This document shows, piece after piece, positions 16,636 to 25,308 of a stretch of 64,000 bases of DNA; position 1 is the stretch's first letter; every line of letters begins with the position of its first letter. The DNA is from Bradyrhizobium sp. KBS0727 (lineage in GTDB: Bacteria; Pseudomonadota; Alphaproteobacteria; Rhizobiales; Xanthobacteraceae), in assembly GCF_005937885.2 (NCBI RefSeq), contig NZ_CP042176.1:1607501-1671500 (forward strand). The letters are read 5' to 3'. The position numbers and the translations under genes are program-made. The notes under the pieces were generated by a model. That model worked only from the letters and a program-made list of their open reading frames with translations. It did no database searches and was not told where the DNA came from.

Positions 16636-16958
16636 TTGGCCTTCACCTGTGCTGTGTGTCTTTTTTTCGTATAGCGGCCCGGACTTCCCAGTTGAATGGG
16701 TTTAGGCCGGAAAGGTCTTGCCGTCCGAACTGTTTGCGTCACTGGCGGTCGGTCATCAGGCTCCTCGACAGGGTCGTTGCGGCGCTACGCCGCGCCGGAT
16801 GTTTCCAACATCACTGTTCAACTGTCAACAGTTGACGTTCCTCAATGCGGCGGGCTAGGTTCAGCGCTGCCCGTCGCCGGTTTGAGCCGACGGAAGCCAT
16901 CAACAGCGAGATCATGAGGGGGCGGCTGCGACCGCTCCCCGACATTAGGGAGGTAGCC
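16636..16958. other. Divergent control region (323 bases) between the lyase and ABC transporter genes
   Basis: There is no plausible gene in this stretch. It holds the strongest copy of the palindromic operator (16818-16835). A possible + strand promoter with TTGACG at 16832-16837 overlaps the right operator arm, with CTAGGT 17 bases later. GGGAGG before the livK-like start is the ribosome site. Confidence 0.55.
16818..16835. promoter_or_regulatory. Candidate GntR operator (site 4, longest arms)
   Basis: TCAACTGT-CA-ACAGTTGA is a perfect palindrome with eight-base arms, the best copy in the window. It lies in the divergent region between the lyase and the Liv-type transporter genes and overlaps a TTGACG that could be the transporter -35 element. 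Such an overlap would suit repression. Confidence 0.7.
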
Positions 16959-18125
16959 ATGCGTGGATTTCTGAAGATCGCGCTTCTGTCGTCGGTCTTT
17001 GCTGTTTCTTCATATGCAGCCGAGGCCGAGACGTTGAAGCTCGGCGTGCTCGCGACGCTTTCCGGCGCCGGAACGGCATGGGGCATTGCGATGCAGGGCG
17101 CGGCCGAACTCGCCGCCGAAGACGTCAACAGCAAGGGCGGCCTGGAAGTCGGCGGCAAGAAGTACCAGGTCGAAGTCGTCGCCTATGACGATCACTACAA
17201 GGCGGCCGACGCGCTGACCGCGTTCAACCGCCTCGTCTTCGATGACGGCATCAAGTACGTGGTCGGCCCGCTCGGCTCGGCGCCGGCGCTGGCGCTGCTT
17301 CCGGTCTCGACCGAAAACAAGGTCATCACCATGACGATGGCGTTCACGCCGAAGGCGCTGTCGGCGGAGTACAAATACAGCCTGCGCCCGGTGATTCCGT
17401 CGGACGTGTTCTCCGATCCGCAGATCAAGTGGGTGGTGCAGAAGCTCGGCGCGAAGCGGGTCGGTGGCCTGTTCCCGAACGACGAATCCGGCCAGCAGGT
17501 GGGCGCCGCCAACGAGGCCGCCTACCAGGCGGTGGGGGCCAAATTCGTGGCCAAGGAATTCTTCGAACGCGAGCGCGTCGACTTCGTGCCGCTGCTGACA
17601 CGCGTGCTGGCGCAGAACATCGATGCCTTCGAGCTCGACGGCAATTCGCCGCAGACCGCGGGGCTATTGGTCAAGCAGCTTCGCGAACTCGGCTTCAAGG
17701 GTCCGATCATCCGCACCGGCGGCGACGCCACCGCCGACCTCCTGAAGATCGCCGGCAAGGAGGCGACCGAGAACGTCTACGTTCATCAGCCGATCAATCC
17801 GGAACTCGCTTCGATCAAGGAGTACACCAAGCGGTTCGAGACCAAATACAAGGTGCCGCTCAACGCCTTCAGCCCGTTCTTCTACGCCAACGTCCAGATG
17901 CTGTTCGCCGGCATGCAGAAGGCGGGAACGGTGACCGACGTGGATAAGGTCCGCGAGGCGGTCTTGGGCCTGAAGGATTTCGACAGCGTGCTCGGCAAGG
18001 TGAACTGGATCGGGCAGGCGCAGTGGAAGTCTGACCAGCAGCTCGATGCCCCGTTCTATGTGGCGCTGATCAAGGGCGGCGAAGCGCATGTCGTCGCCAA
18101 GTGTACGCCTGCGGTGTGCGAATAG
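16959..18125 (+). CDS. livK: Branched-chain amino acid-type ABC transporter, substrate-binding protein
   Basis: A 388-residue periplasmic binding protein of the Leu/Ile/Val-binding (Peripla_BP_6) family. It has a Sec signal peptide ending near AEAE, then LKLGVLATLSGAG and a type I binding fold. The ATG at 16959 follows GGGAGG. It is the first gene of a complete five-gene transporter. In this genus such systems often carry aromatic or organic acids rather than amino acids, and the shared operator links it to the tricarboxylate-type catabolic genes. Confidence 0.88.
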   Translation: MRGFLKIALLSSVFAVSSYAAEAETLKLGVLATLSGAGTAWGIAMQGAAELAAEDVNSKGGLEVGGKKYQVEVVAYDDHYKAADALTAFNRLVFDDGIKYVVGPLGSAPALALLPVSTENKVITMTMAFTPKALSAEYKYSLRPVIPSDVFSDPQIKWVVQKLGAKRVGGLFPNDESGQQVGAANEAAYQAVGAKFVAKEFFERERVDFVPLLTRVLAQNIDAFELDGNSPQTAGLLVKQLRELGFKGPIIRTGGDATADLLKIAGKEATENVYVHQPINPELASIKEYTKRFETKYKVPLNAFSPFFYANVQMLFAGMQKAGTVTDVDKVREAVLGLKDFDSVLGKVNWIGQAQWKSDQQLDAPFYVALIKGGEAHVVAKCTPAVCE

Positions 18126-18172
18126 CGTGGGTCTCGCAACCGATCGGTGCGGCCTGACGCGGGAGAACGGGT

Positions 18173-19042
18173 TTGGACTATTCAATACTTCTGGCGCAGG
18201 CGGCGCTGAACGGTCTCGTCATCGGCGCGATGTACATGCTGATGGCGGTCGGTTTCACGCTGGTGTTCGGGATCATGCGCGTGGTCAACTTCGCGCATGG
18301 CGAGTTCTATATGCTCGGCGCGTTCACGGCGTTCTTTACCTATGTCTACTGGGAAATGCCGTTCGTGGTCTGCCTGGCGATCGCGGCGGTGACGGTCGGC
18401 ATTCTCGGCATGCTGATCGAGCGAACCCTGATCCAGCCGTTTCGTTCCGATGAAATGTCGGGAATGATCGCCACGCTGGCGATTTCCGTCATCATTCAGA
18501 ACGGGGCCGTGCTGCTGTGGGGACCGGCGCCGCGCGCGATGCCCGATATCGTCACCGGCACGCTGGCGGTCGGCCCCTTCAGTTTCCCGTGGTCGCGGCT
18601 CGTGGTGATCGCGGCGGCGGCGCTGATCTTCGTTGCGTTCTGGCTGTTCATGCAGCGAACCCGGCTCGGGCGGGCGATGCGGGCGGTCGCCCAGGATACC
18701 GAAACCGCGCTGCTGCAGGGCATTCGCGTCAACTACATCTATCCGTTGGCGTTCGGGCTGAGCGTGGCGCTGGCGGCGCTGGCCGGCGCGTTGATGGGCC
18801 CGGTATTCTCGGTCTCGCCGTTTGTCGGACTGACGCCGATGCTCAAGGCCTTCGTCGTCGTCATTCTCGGCGGTCTCGGCTCGGTCCCGGGGGCGGTGGT
18901 TGGCGGACTGATGCTCGGCATGATCGAGAGCTTTACGGCAACGATGTTCGGATCGCTGGTGTCTGACATTCTGCAGCTTCTGCTCGTCATCTTGATCCTG
19001 CTGGTCCGGCCGGCCGGCCTGTTGGGACAAAGGGAGGCCTGA
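18173..19042 (+). CDS. livH: ABC transporter permease, LivH type
   Basis: A 289-residue inner-membrane permease of the LivH family with about eight hydrophobic segments and the signature GLNGLVIGAMYMLMAVG-like start (here ALNGLVIGAMYML). The TTG at 18173 is preceded by GGGAGA. It lies 47 bases after the binding-protein gene and one base before the LivM-type gene, so the five genes form one operon. Confidence 0.9.
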   Translation: MDYSILLAQAALNGLVIGAMYMLMAVGFTLVFGIMRVVNFAHGEFYMLGAFTAFFTYVYWEMPFVVCLAIAAVTVGILGMLIERTLIQPFRSDEMSGMIATLAISVIIQNGAVLLWGPAPRAMPDIVTGTLAVGPFSFPWSRLVVIAAAALIFVAFWLFMQRTRLGRAMRAVAQDTETALLQGIRVNYIYPLAFGLSVALAALAGALMGPVFSVSPFVGLTPMLKAFVVVILGGLGSVPGAVVGGLMLGMIESFTATMFGSLVSDILQLLLVILILLVRPAGLLGQREA

Positions 19043-19043
19043 G

Positions 19044-20048
19044 TTGGAGGGATCATCATCCGCCATCGGCCGCGACAAGCCCGCCCTTCCGGCCCGCAAC
19101 CGCATGCTGCCGCGCGTGGCCATGGCGGTCCTGCTAACGGCCGCGCTGGTTCTGCCGCAACTGACGGCAAACCAGTTCTATATTCATCTGGCGAACCTGA
19201 TGCTGCTCAATTCGATCTTCGCGGTCAGCCTTGGTCTGATCGCGGCGGTCGGACAGATATCGCTCGGGCACGCCGCGTTTGTCGCCGCCGGGGCCTACAT
19301 CTCGGCGCTGGCGGCGCTGACGTTCAAGATTCCGCCGATCCTCGGCATCGTTCTTGCCGGATTTGCGACCGGGCTGGCGGCGGCGCTGCTCGGCAAGATC
19401 CTGTTGCGCCTGCGCGGGGTCTATTTCGTGCTCGTCACGTTTCTGGCCGGGCAGGTGTTCACGCTGATTGCGCTCAATTGGGAAAGCGTCACCCATGGCG
19501 CCAACGGATTGCTCGGCATACCCGCCATTTCGCTGTTCGGTTTTCCGCTCTCGACGCGGTTGCGGTTCTATTATTTCGCGCTGGCCGCCTTCATCATTGT
19601 CCTGACCTTCGTCTGGGCCCTGATGCGGTCGCAATACGGCCGGGCATTCCGCTCGATCGCGGAAAACGTCCGGCTTGCCGAATCCAGCGGCATCGACGTC
19701 AGCCACTATCAGATCGTCGCCTTCGCGCTCGGCAGCGGCATCGCGGGTGCTGCCGGCGCGACGATGGTTCACTATATCCGCTTCCTGTCGCCGGACAGTT
19801 TCACCTTCAACGATTCGATTGCCTATATCACCATGCTGGTCGTCGGCGGGCGGCAGACGATGATCGGAGGCGTCCTCGGCGCGCTGTTCCTGACGCCGTT
19901 GCCGGAGTTGCTGCGCGGCCTGGTCGGGGCGCAGCACATCGTCTACGGCGCGATCCTGCTCGCGGTATTGCTGTTCCTGCCAAAAGGACTGGTCTCGATC
20001 GGACGCTCCCTCTTCGGGAAGACTTCCAGCGCGGAGGCGCCGAAATGA
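19044..20048 (+). CDS. livM: ABC transporter permease, LivM type
   Basis: A 334-residue permease of the LivM family with multiple transmembrane segments and the typical VGQISLGHAAFVAAGAYISA motif. It starts with TTG at 19044, six bases after AGGGAGG. Its stop overlaps the ATG of the next gene (ATGA), showing translational coupling. Confidence 0.9.
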   Translation: MEGSSSAIGRDKPALPARNRMLPRVAMAVLLTAALVLPQLTANQFYIHLANLMLLNSIFAVSLGLIAAVGQISLGHAAFVAAGAYISALAALTFKIPPILGIVLAGFATGLAAALLGKILLRLRGVYFVLVTFLAGQVFTLIALNWESVTHGANGLLGIPAISLFGFPLSTRLRFYYFALAAFIIVLTFVWALMRSQYGRAFRSIAENVRLAESSGIDVSHYQIVAFALGSGIAGAAGATMVHYIRFLSPDSFTFNDSIAYITMLVVGGRQTMIGGVLGALFLTPLPELLRGLVGAQHIVYGAILLAVLLFLPKGLVSIGRSLFGKTSSAEAPK

Positions 20049-20818
20049 CCGCCTTGCTGGAAGTAGACGGCATCAGCCGGCGTTTCGGTGGGCTGAATGC
20101 GCTGAAGGACGTTTCGTTTGCGGTGAACAAAAGCGAGATTGTCGGGCTGATCGGCCCCAACGGCGCCGGCAAGACCACCTGCTTCAATGTCGTCAGCGGG
20201 GTCATGGCGCCGACGGCCGGTGCGATCCGGTTCAGGGGCCACAGCATCGTCGGCAAGAAGCCGAGCGCCATCGTCAGCGAAGGGCTGGTACGGACGTTCC
20301 AGGCCACAACGGTGTTTCCGGACGCAACGGTGATCGAAAACGTCATGCGCGGCGCATTCGCGACCACGCCGGTCTCGATGCTGAGTTCGGTGTTCAACAC
20401 GCGTGCCGCACGCGCCACGCTGGCGGCAACCGGCGATCGTTGCGATCTGTTGCTCGATCGGCTGCAGCTCACGCCGTACCGTGAATGGCGCGCCGGCGAA
20501 TTGTCGTATGGCGGTCAGCGCCGGCTTGGCGTCGCGATTGCGCTCGCCGCCAACCCCGAGCTTCTGATGCTCGACGAGCCGGTCGCGGGGCTCAATCCGG
20601 AAGAAGCGGCCGAGTTCGGCCGCCTGATCAGGGAAATCCACGAAACCGAGGGCGTCGCCGTGCTGCTGGTCGAGCATCACATGCGACTGGTGATGGGCTT
20701 GTGCCATCGCATCGTCGTGTTGGACCACGGTGAGCTGATCGCCGAGGGGGTGCCGGCCGAGATTCGCGCCAATCGCAAGGTGATCGAGGCCTATCTCGGC
20801 TCCGAGGAGGTCGGATGA
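20045..20818 (+). CDS. livG: ABC transporter ATP-binding protein, LivG type
   Basis: A 257-residue ATPase. It has Walker A GPNGAGKTTCFN, the LivG-type signature LSYGGQRRLGVAIALA, and Walker B LLMLDEPVAGLNPEE. The ATG at 20045 overlaps the livM-type stop, and its own stop overlaps the livF-type ATG. It pairs with LivF to power uptake. The longer frame reaching back to 19478 is inside livM and is not used. Confidence 0.92.
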   Translation: MTALLEVDGISRRFGGLNALKDVSFAVNKSEIVGLIGPNGAGKTTCFNVVSGVMAPTAGAIRFRGHSIVGKKPSAIVSEGLVRTFQATTVFPDATVIENVMRGAFATTPVSMLSSVFNTRAARATLAATGDRCDLLLDRLQLTPYREWRAGELSYGGQRRLGVAIALAANPELLMLDEPVAGLNPEEAAEFGRLIREIHETEGVAVLLVEHHMRLVMGLCHRIVVLDHGELIAEGVPAEIRANRKVIEAYLGSEEVG

Positions 20819-21531
20819 GCGAGGCACTGTGTATCCGGGATATCCATGTCGAATACGGCAGCCGGGTCGCGCTCAGCGGCATCAGCCTCGACGTAGCACC
20901 TGCGCAGATCGTGTCGTTGGTGGGCAGCAACGGCGCCGGCAAGACCAGCACCCTGCGCGCGATCATGGGCCTGAGGTCGCCGAGCAAGGGCGAGATCAGC
21001 TTCGGCGCCGCTCGGATCGACGGGATGTCGCCACCCGAAATCGTGGCCCGGGGCATTGCATTGTCGCCGGAGGGACGGCGGGTTTTTCCGCGTATGAGCG
21101 TGCACGACAATCTCTTTGTCGGCGGCTATCTGCAGCCGCAAGGCGCGCATTTGCACAAATCGGTCGAACGGATGTTCGACTTCTTCCCAAACCTGCGGCA
21201 GCGCCGCAGCCAGATGGCGGGCTCGTTGTCGGGAGGCGAACAGCAGATGCTGGCGATCGCCCGCGCGCTGATGGCGGCGCCGAAGGTGCTGTTGCTGGAT
21301 GAACCTTCGCTCGGTCTCGCGCCGATCATGGTGCAGGAGATCGGCCGCCTGATCCAGACGATCAACAAGGAGCAGGGCCTGTCGATCGTGCTGGTCGAGC
21401 AGAATGCCAGCCTCGCGCTCCGGCTCTGCCACTACGCCTATGTGCTGGAGAACGGCCGGATCGCGTTGAGCGGTCCAGGGCCCGAACTCGTCAAGAGCGA
21501 CTACGTTCAGCGGGCTTATCTCGGCGTCTAA
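20815..21531 (+). CDS. livF: ABC transporter ATP-binding protein, LivF type
   Basis: A 238-residue ATPase. It has Walker A GSNGAGKTSTLRA, signature LSGGEQQMLAIARALM and Walker B LLLDEPSLGLAPI, with the LivF-type GRRVFPRMSVHDNL segment. It is the last of the five transporter genes and overlaps livG by four bases. Confidence 0.92.
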   Translation: MSEALCIRDIHVEYGSRVALSGISLDVAPAQIVSLVGSNGAGKTSTLRAIMGLRSPSKGEISFGAARIDGMSPPEIVARGIALSPEGRRVFPRMSVHDNLFVGGYLQPQGAHLHKSVERMFDFFPNLRQRRSQMAGSLSGGEQQMLAIARALMAAPKVLLLDEPSLGLAPIMVQEIGRLIQTINKEQGLSIVLVEQNASLALRLCHYAYVLENGRIALSGPGPELVKSDYVQRAYLGV

Positions 21532-21553
21532 AAAACGCAACAAGGGGATCGTC

Positions 21554-21631
21554 ATGGAAGCCAAAATGAAGGCATCCACGGCACTGAAGGAATTCAACGG
21601 CCTGCTGGCTGAGGCGGCGGCGAAGAAGTAA
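21554..21631 (+). CDS. Possible 25-residue small protein after livF
   Basis: An ATG at 21554 preceded by AAGGGGA opens a short frame ending at TAA 21631. The predicted peptide is Ala/Lys-rich and helix-prone (MEAKMKASTALKEF at its start), with no signal peptide. It lies 22 bases after livF on the same strand and could be co-transcribed. The good ribosome site and compact helical composition argue for it; its very small size argues against. It may also be a relic of a larger gene. Confidence 0.4.
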   Translation: MEAKMKASTALKEFNGLLAEAAAKK

Positions 21632-21666
21632 GGCAGACGTAGGCCGGGACGGCCGATGCCTGGACG

Positions 21667-22542
21667 TCAGTTCCGGATCGCATAGAGCGGAGTTCGGAGC
21701 GTCAACTGGTACGACGGTTTCGGCGTCCATGCGATCTGCGCGGTGACGCCGAACAGGCGGTTGTCGTTGTCGTCCATGAGGTCGAGATCGAACCGCACGA
21801 TCGGCTGGGTGAACGGCTGGAATGGCGTCAGGTTGAGAAGTTGGGCGCCTCCGAAGGACTGTACGCCGAGCCGGCTGGTAAATTTCCAGTTGTTGTCCCA
21901 CTGATAGTAGCCGCCGACATATCCCATGATGTCGGGTTTGACTTCGGCAAAGCCGGTATCGATCAGTACCCTTGTGTATTGCACGCCCGCCAGTAATCCC
22001 CGCGTTTCGTCGGTATTGAGCGCGTAGTCCGCCTCCAGGATCGTGTTGTAGGCCGTCGTCGCCAACGGCGCGTCGGAAATCGATCGCGTCACATTGGATT
22101 GAAGCGTGAGCGTCGGAAACATGCCGCCGTTTTGCTCATAGATGTCGGCCTGAAGGCCGACGGTGAAACCATAAGAGGTGAAGGCCGTCCAGGCATCGGT
22201 ACCCGACTGCGAGGTGCTGCCGCTGACGCCACCATAGACCGAGAGCCGGTCGTTGACGTCGACCGTTAGGGGAAGATCGACTGCGATGCTGCGGCTGGAC
22301 GGCGACGTCAGGGTCGTGAGCGACGACAGGTTCGACAGCGTCGACAATAGCGGAGGTGCGCTGAACCCGATCGACAGCGCGCCCGCGGGCAGGGTGGTGT
22401 AGATGGTCCTCATATCGAGGTAGATGTTCGGCAGGGTCGGTTTGGCCGGGGCCGCATCCTCTTCATCGTCTTTGGCGAGCGCGAGACCGGAAAAGCACAT
22501 CGATAGCAGCGCGCCGAGCACTGCGCGCTTGGCGAAACGCAT
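21667..22542 (-). CDS. Hypothetical exported protein, probable outer-membrane beta-barrel
   Basis: A 291-residue protein with a clear signal peptide from the ATG at 22542 (MRFAKRAVLGALLSMCFSG, cleavage after LALA), then an acidic DDEED stretch. A long region of alternating polar and aromatic residues follows, such as YVGGYYQWDNNWKFTSRLGV, typical of beta strands in outer-membrane proteins. It ends in YAIRN rather than the usual terminal aromatic. I do not recognise the family. It is followed on the same strand by nothing obvious; the aspartase gene lies 79 bases upstream. Confidence 0.65.
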   Translation of the reverse strand: MRFAKRAVLGALLSMCFSGLALAKDDEEDAAPAKPTLPNIYLDMRTIYTTLPAGALSIGFSAPPLLSTLSNLSSLTTLTSPSSRSIAVDLPLTVDVNDRLSVYGGVSGSTSQSGTDAWTAFTSYGFTVGLQADIYEQNGGMFPTLTLQSNVTRSISDAPLATTAYNTILEADYALNTDETRGLLAGVQYTRVLIDTGFAEVKPDIMGYVGGYYQWDNNWKFTSRLGVQSFGGAQLLNLTPFQPFTQPIVRFDLDLMDDNDNRLFGVTAQIAWTPKPSYQLTLRTPLYAIRN

Positions 22543-22621
22543 CAGCCGAACCCGCGGGCCGCGCCACGAGTTCGCGCTGGAACCACGCGGTGGCGCAAGC
22601 TGGCTGGACACAGGCTCTCGG

Positions 22622-24103
22622 CTATCGCGCGCGAGCAGGGGAGGTCATGGCTTCTGGCCGGAACAGACGGTCCATCTGTTCCTTCGTCAGCAACTTCTCC
22701 TCCAGCACGATGTCGGCGACGCGGCGCTTTTGCGCCAGCGCCTGCTTGGCGACCCGTGAGCAGGTCTCGTAACCCAGAGCCGGGACGAGCGCCGTCACCA
22801 GCCCGATGCTGTCCTCGACCAGCGCGCGGCATCGCTCGCGGTCGGCCTCGATGCCGACCACGCACTTCTTCGTCAGCGTGTTGATCGCGGCCGTCAGCGT
22901 GCGAAGCGATGACAGCACGCAGTAGCCGATCGTCGGTTCGAACGCGTTGAGCTGAAGCTGTCCGCCCTCGGCGCACATCGTCACGGTGAGGTCGTGGCCG
23001 ATCACCATATAGGCGACCTGGTTGACCACCTCGGGAATCACCGGATTGACCTTGCCCGGCATGATGGAGGATCCCGCCTGCACCGTCGGCAGGCGAATCT
23101 CGCCGAAGCCCGCGCGCGGGCCGCTCGACAGCAAGCGCAGATCGTTGCAGATCTTCGACAGCTTGACGGCGACGCGCTTCAGCACGCCGGAGAACAGCAC
23201 GAATGCGCCCATGTCGGAGGTCGCCTCGATCAGGTTGCTGGCCGGCACCATCGGTTCATGGGAGGCGCGCGCCAGTTCCTCGATCGCAAGTGCTGCATAG
23301 CGCGGATCGGCGTTGATGCCAGTGCCGATCGCCGTTGCGCCGAGATTGACTTCGCGAAACAGCGCCGCGGCTTCCCTTATTCGGGCGACGTCTTCCTTGA
23401 TGGTGGCAAAATAGGCATCGAATTCCTGGCCCAGCGTCATCGGCACTGCATCCTGAAGCTGGGTTCGGCCGATCTTGAGAACGTCACCGAACTCGACGGC
23501 TTTCGACTTGAAGGCAAAGGCGAGTTCGTCGAGCGAGGCGATCAGGGGGGCGGCGGCGAAAATGATCGCAAGCCGCAGCGCCGTCGGATAGGCGTCGTTG
23601 GTCGACTGCGCCATGTTGACGTCATCGTTGGGATGAAGTGCCGCATAGTCGCCCTTGTGTTTCCCCATCAGTTCGAGCGCCACGTTGGCAATGACCTCGT
23701 TGGCGTTCATGTTCGTGGAGGTTCCGGCGCCGCCCTGAATGGCGTCGACCACGAACTGGTCGTGAAAGCGTCCGTCCTTGGCGATCAAATCGCAGGCGCG
23801 GTCGATGGCGTCGGCCTTCGCCGGCGCCAGGTGCCCGAGACGCCGGTTGGCACGCGCCGCGGCCTGCTTCACCAGCGCCAGCGCCCGTACCAGGTCTGGG
23901 AAATGACCGACGGGAACGCCGGTGATGGGGAAATTGTCCACGGCCCGCAAGGTGTGGACGCCCCAATAGGCGTTGGCGGGCACGTCGGCGTCGCCAATCA
24001 GATCGTGTTCGCTTCGCGTCGCGACCTGGGTCAGCTCGATCGACCGGGTGGTGGCAACTGCGACGGATTGGGGGGGATCCACATTGATCTTGGTTTCGGC
24101 CAT
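22622..24103 (-). CDS. aspA: Aspartate ammonia-lyase
   Basis: A 493-residue fumarase/aspartase superfamily enzyme that converts aspartate to fumarate and ammonia. It shows TSTNMNANEVIAN and the superfamily signature GSSIMPGKVNPVIPE, whose VIPE continuation is aspartase-like rather than fumarase-like. The ATG at 24103 has AGGGAAAG upstream. It has about 25 residues of extra N-terminal sequence before the conserved EHDLIG start. Substrate assignment between aspartase and a related ammonia-lyase is from motif style only. Confidence 0.87.
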   Translation of the reverse strand: MAETKINVDPPQSVAVATTRSIELTQVATRSEHDLIGDADVPANAYWGVHTLRAVDNFPITGVPVGHFPDLVRALALVKQAAARANRRLGHLAPAKADAIDRACDLIAKDGRFHDQFVVDAIQGGAGTSTNMNANEVIANVALELMGKHKGDYAALHPNDDVNMAQSTNDAYPTALRLAIIFAAAPLIASLDELAFAFKSKAVEFGDVLKIGRTQLQDAVPMTLGQEFDAYFATIKEDVARIREAAALFREVNLGATAIGTGINADPRYAALAIEELARASHEPMVPASNLIEATSDMGAFVLFSGVLKRVAVKLSKICNDLRLLSSGPRAGFGEIRLPTVQAGSSIMPGKVNPVIPEVVNQVAYMVIGHDLTVTMCAEGGQLQLNAFEPTIGYCVLSSLRTLTAAINTLTKKCVVGIEADRERCRALVEDSIGLVTALVPALGYETCSRVAKQALAQKRRVADIVLEEKLLTKEQMDRLFRPEAMTSPARAR

Positions 24104-24233
24104 CGCGCTCTTTCCCTGTTGGAAACTGCTGATCCAGGGGAGGGACGCTAACATTCCATGGCAGGGTCAGGAAGCTGAAAGCCCGATGTTGCAGGGCCAC
24201 CTGACTTGGTTAAAGATGGGGGCGACGCTGGAA

Positions 24234-24869
24234 TCAGCCGGCCTTGCCGGCCGCCTCGATGGCCACCGACAGCGCCAGCTTGGTCTGCTCCACGATCTCC
24301 TCGACCAGCTCTTCCCGGCTGATATGGCCGACCTCGCCAGTGAGCAGGCCCTGTTCCGCCAGCATGACCACGCCATGCAGCGCGGCCCAGATCTTCAGGG
24401 CGCTGCGCTCGCGCAAATATCCGATCGCCGGCGCTTCCAGTGCTTCCAGCAGCAGGTCAAGGGTCTCCATCGCAGCACTATGAAGCTCGCTGCCCTTTGG
24501 TGCGCACGCCATGATGCGCGAAGCGAACATCAGGCGGTAGACACCGTTGCGGCGCAGGCCGAAATCCAGCGTGAGCTGCGCGAAGCGCGACAGCTTCGAA
24601 CGCTTCGACGGCTTGACGATCGACGCCCGCAGCATGGCGCTGAACTGCCGGAAGGCTTCCGCCGTGACCGCGACCAGCAATGTCTCACGGTCGGCAAAAT
24701 GCTTGTAGGGCGCCGGCTGCGAGACACCGAGCTTCTTCGCCAGCGCGCTGATGCTGATCGCTTCCGGGCCGCTGCGCTCGGCCTCCTGCAACGCGGCCTG
24801 AACCAGGGCATCGCGGAGATCCCCGTGGTGGTAGGCGTTGAGCGCTTTGCGTGCGGGTCGAGGCGGCAT
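24234..24869 (-). CDS. TetR/AcrR family regulator
   Basis: A 211-residue regulator. The N-terminal TetR helix-turn-helix (about residues 10-60) contains ISISALAKKLGVSQPAPYKHF, and the C-terminus is a TetR_C_33-like helical ligand domain. The ATG at 24869 gives a normal TetR N-terminus; the longer frame to 25100 adds an unlikely Cys/Arg-rich stretch. It is divergent from the ferredoxin-P450 pair and is the obvious candidate to control it. The gap is rich in short A/T inverted repeats such as ATAGTTATAGTTC. Confidence 0.87.
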   Translation of the reverse strand: MPPRPARKALNAYHHGDLRDALVQAALQEAERSGPEAISISALAKKLGVSQPAPYKHFADRETLLVAVTAEAFRQFSAMLRASIVKPSKRSKLSRFAQLTLDFGLRRNGVYRLMFASRIMACAPKGSELHSAAMETLDLLLEALEAPAIGYLRERSALKIWAALHGVVMLAEQGLLTGEVGHISREELVEEIVEQTKLALSVAIEAAGKAG

Positions 24870-24896
24870 TTGGTATGATGAACTATAACTATTCGC

Positions 24897-24925
24897 TTGA
24901 CAGCACAACCGGGTACGAATGTAAT
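24897..24925 (+). promoter_or_regulatory. Near-consensus sigma-70 promoter for ferredoxin-P450
   Basis: TTGACA (24897-24902), a 17-base spacer, then TGTAAT (24920-24925) match the vegetative promoter consensus at 11 of 12 positions. ATTCG (24891-24895) and CGAAT (24916-24920) flank the spacer as an inverted repeat and could be part of a TetR operator. Confidence 0.55.
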
Positions 24926-25033
24926 AGTCCATAACTTCGAGGCATTCCAGCCCGCCCGCTGGCGTTCCCCGAAATCGACACAACGCAAAACAACACACGC
25001 GCAGCCAAGCGCGCCACAGAGGAAACGCTTGCC

Positions 25034-25243
25034 ATGGCCGGAAAGCTGAAAATCCGCGTCGACCAGGACAAATGTCAGGGACACGCGCGCTGCAAATCAC
25101 TGGCGCCTGAACTGTTCAATCTCGACGAATTCGGCAACGCGCACGAAATCGGCGACGGCACCGTGCCGGCCGGCCTGGAAGACAAGGCCTGGCTCGCCCA
25201 GACCAACTGCCCGGAAAACGCGATCGAAGTGACCGAGGAATAG
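25034..25243 (+). CDS. Ferredoxin, 3Fe-4S type (P450 redox partner)
   Basis: A 69-residue acidic ferredoxin. The ligand pattern is C14-x2-H17-x2-C20 and C59-P60; the missing fourth cysteine, replaced by His17, is typical of the 3Fe-4S ferredoxins that feed bacterial P450s. It is followed after 65 bases by the P450 gene on the same strand. It probably passes electrons from a ferredoxin reductase encoded elsewhere, since none is present here. Confidence 0.92.
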   Translation: MAGKLKIRVDQDKCQGHARCKSLAPELFNLDEFGNAHEIGDGTVPAGLEDKAWLAQTNCPENAIEVTEE

Positions 25244-25308
25244 CTCCGGTCCTTGAACCTATCTCGCCATTTGAATTTGCACGAACGCAGCAGAAGGAAA
25301 TTGTCCTG

